A stretch of 64,000 nucleotides of DNA from Eumeta japonica (lineage: Eukaryota > Arthropoda > Insecta > Lepidoptera > Psychidae), in assembly GCA_005406025.1 (NCBI GenBank), contig BGZK01000213.1, forward strand, positions 1 to 64,000, written 5' to 3'. The position numbers and the translations under genes were made by a program. The notes below the pieces were generated by a model. The model ran no database searches. It had not been told where the DNA came from and was given only the letters and a program-made list of their open reading frames with translations. Shown here piece by piece: positions 63,376 to 64,000 of this stretch (its first letter is position 1; each line of letters starts with the position of its first letter).

Positions 63376-64000
63376 GTATATGGCTGACTTTGTATAAGAA
63401 ATAAATTTAAATAGTTACTTAAGCGTAATAGACATTTAACTAACTACGTTGATATATTCTAAATGATATTTGTGTCTATTGTGTATACAGCTCTTTATAT
63501 GCATACAGATTAAGAAAGTATGAAATACTTAACACAATCTCTAAACATATGGCAAAAGTAATGATTCATACATATTATTAGGAATATTGTACTACTTATG
63601 AAATAATTATAACTCAATGACAAGTTTTATAGTGGTGATAACAAGCAATACATTCAAAGACAAATTACTATTAGGTTTTAGCGTAAACCAAGGGCCATCG
63701 GTATGGATTCTTTGAATGCACAAGGTTTAGCTTGAAAAGTATCTAGCTCATCATGCTGAGATGTCAGGTCATTGTAAAGGTTTTTGTCTAAAAGTATGAA
63801 ATGGAAAGTACAATAATATTATTAAATGTGTTGAACACATTTGAAACACAAAAAATTAATATGAGATAGTTATTAATAAAAATAACCTCATTTTAAATAA
63901 ATCGCTAGGCTGTTACGAAGCTTTTAAACAAATTTATTACGTGGGGATGTTTTGGCAACTTCATTACAGTAATAGATGTAAAACTGTTGTGAATACTGAC
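63376..64000. other. unc79: start of unc79 intron 31, nothing recognised
   Basis: AT-rich intron running to the window edge. Confidence 0.55.

Overview
The window is AT-rich eukaryotic DNA, almost certainly from an insect. I favour a lepidopteran: two reverse-transcriptase remnants, several dispersed tails with GGACGG runs that end near 'GGAACCCTAAAAA', and Helitron termini all look like moth and butterfly repeats. The order rests on recognition by eye, not on a search. There is no prokaryotic or organellar content, and no tRNA or rRNA gene was recognised.

The only host gene found is the 5' half of unc79 on the + strand. It encodes the large cytosolic auxiliary subunit of the NALCN/narrow-abdomen sodium-leak channel. 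I place 31 coding exons from the start codon at 10045 to 63375, where the gene runs off the right edge. They cover about 1,495 residues, roughly half of an insect UNC79. The first coding exon is only 22 nt (MGTRAAA), and a 7.1 kb intron follows it. Every junction keeps frame except exon 10, which carries one surplus A. Intron 27 has a GC donor, and exon 23 uses a weak GAG acceptor.

Region 1-9.9 kb lies upstream of the gene. It holds a broken, intron-bearing hAT transposase (about 3.3-4.7 kb, minus strand), retroposon tails and unassigned AT-rich DNA. A GC-richer segment (about 9.95-10.45 kb) holds the unc79 5' leader and start.

The introns are loaded with mobile DNA. Intron 1 has a complete non-autonomous Helitron (12112-13500) and a broken copy of an uncharacterised multi-copy arthropod gene family (13763-15425). 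Intron 6 has a pogo-type MITE, a degenerate satellite of about 104 bp units and a CA repeat. Intron 8 has a tandem repeat and intron 9 a small minisatellite element. Intron 10 has a mariner fragment. Intron 11 has a hAT MITE with a perfect 8-bp target duplication and a jockey-like RT remnant. Intron 17 has a second RT remnant and an internally deleted Helitron. Intron 22 has a mariner nested in Helitron-like sequence, and intron 27 a second mariner plus a perfect 94-bp tandem duplication.

A small dispersed element family carrying a degenerate CT-rich minisatellite (for example TTCCGGTCCCGATTTTGG-like text) occurs at about seven places and is the least familiar repeat here. I found no new multi-gene system. 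The most useful leads are the exon 10 frameshift, the non-canonical splice sites, the minisatellite element and the uncharacterised gene family.
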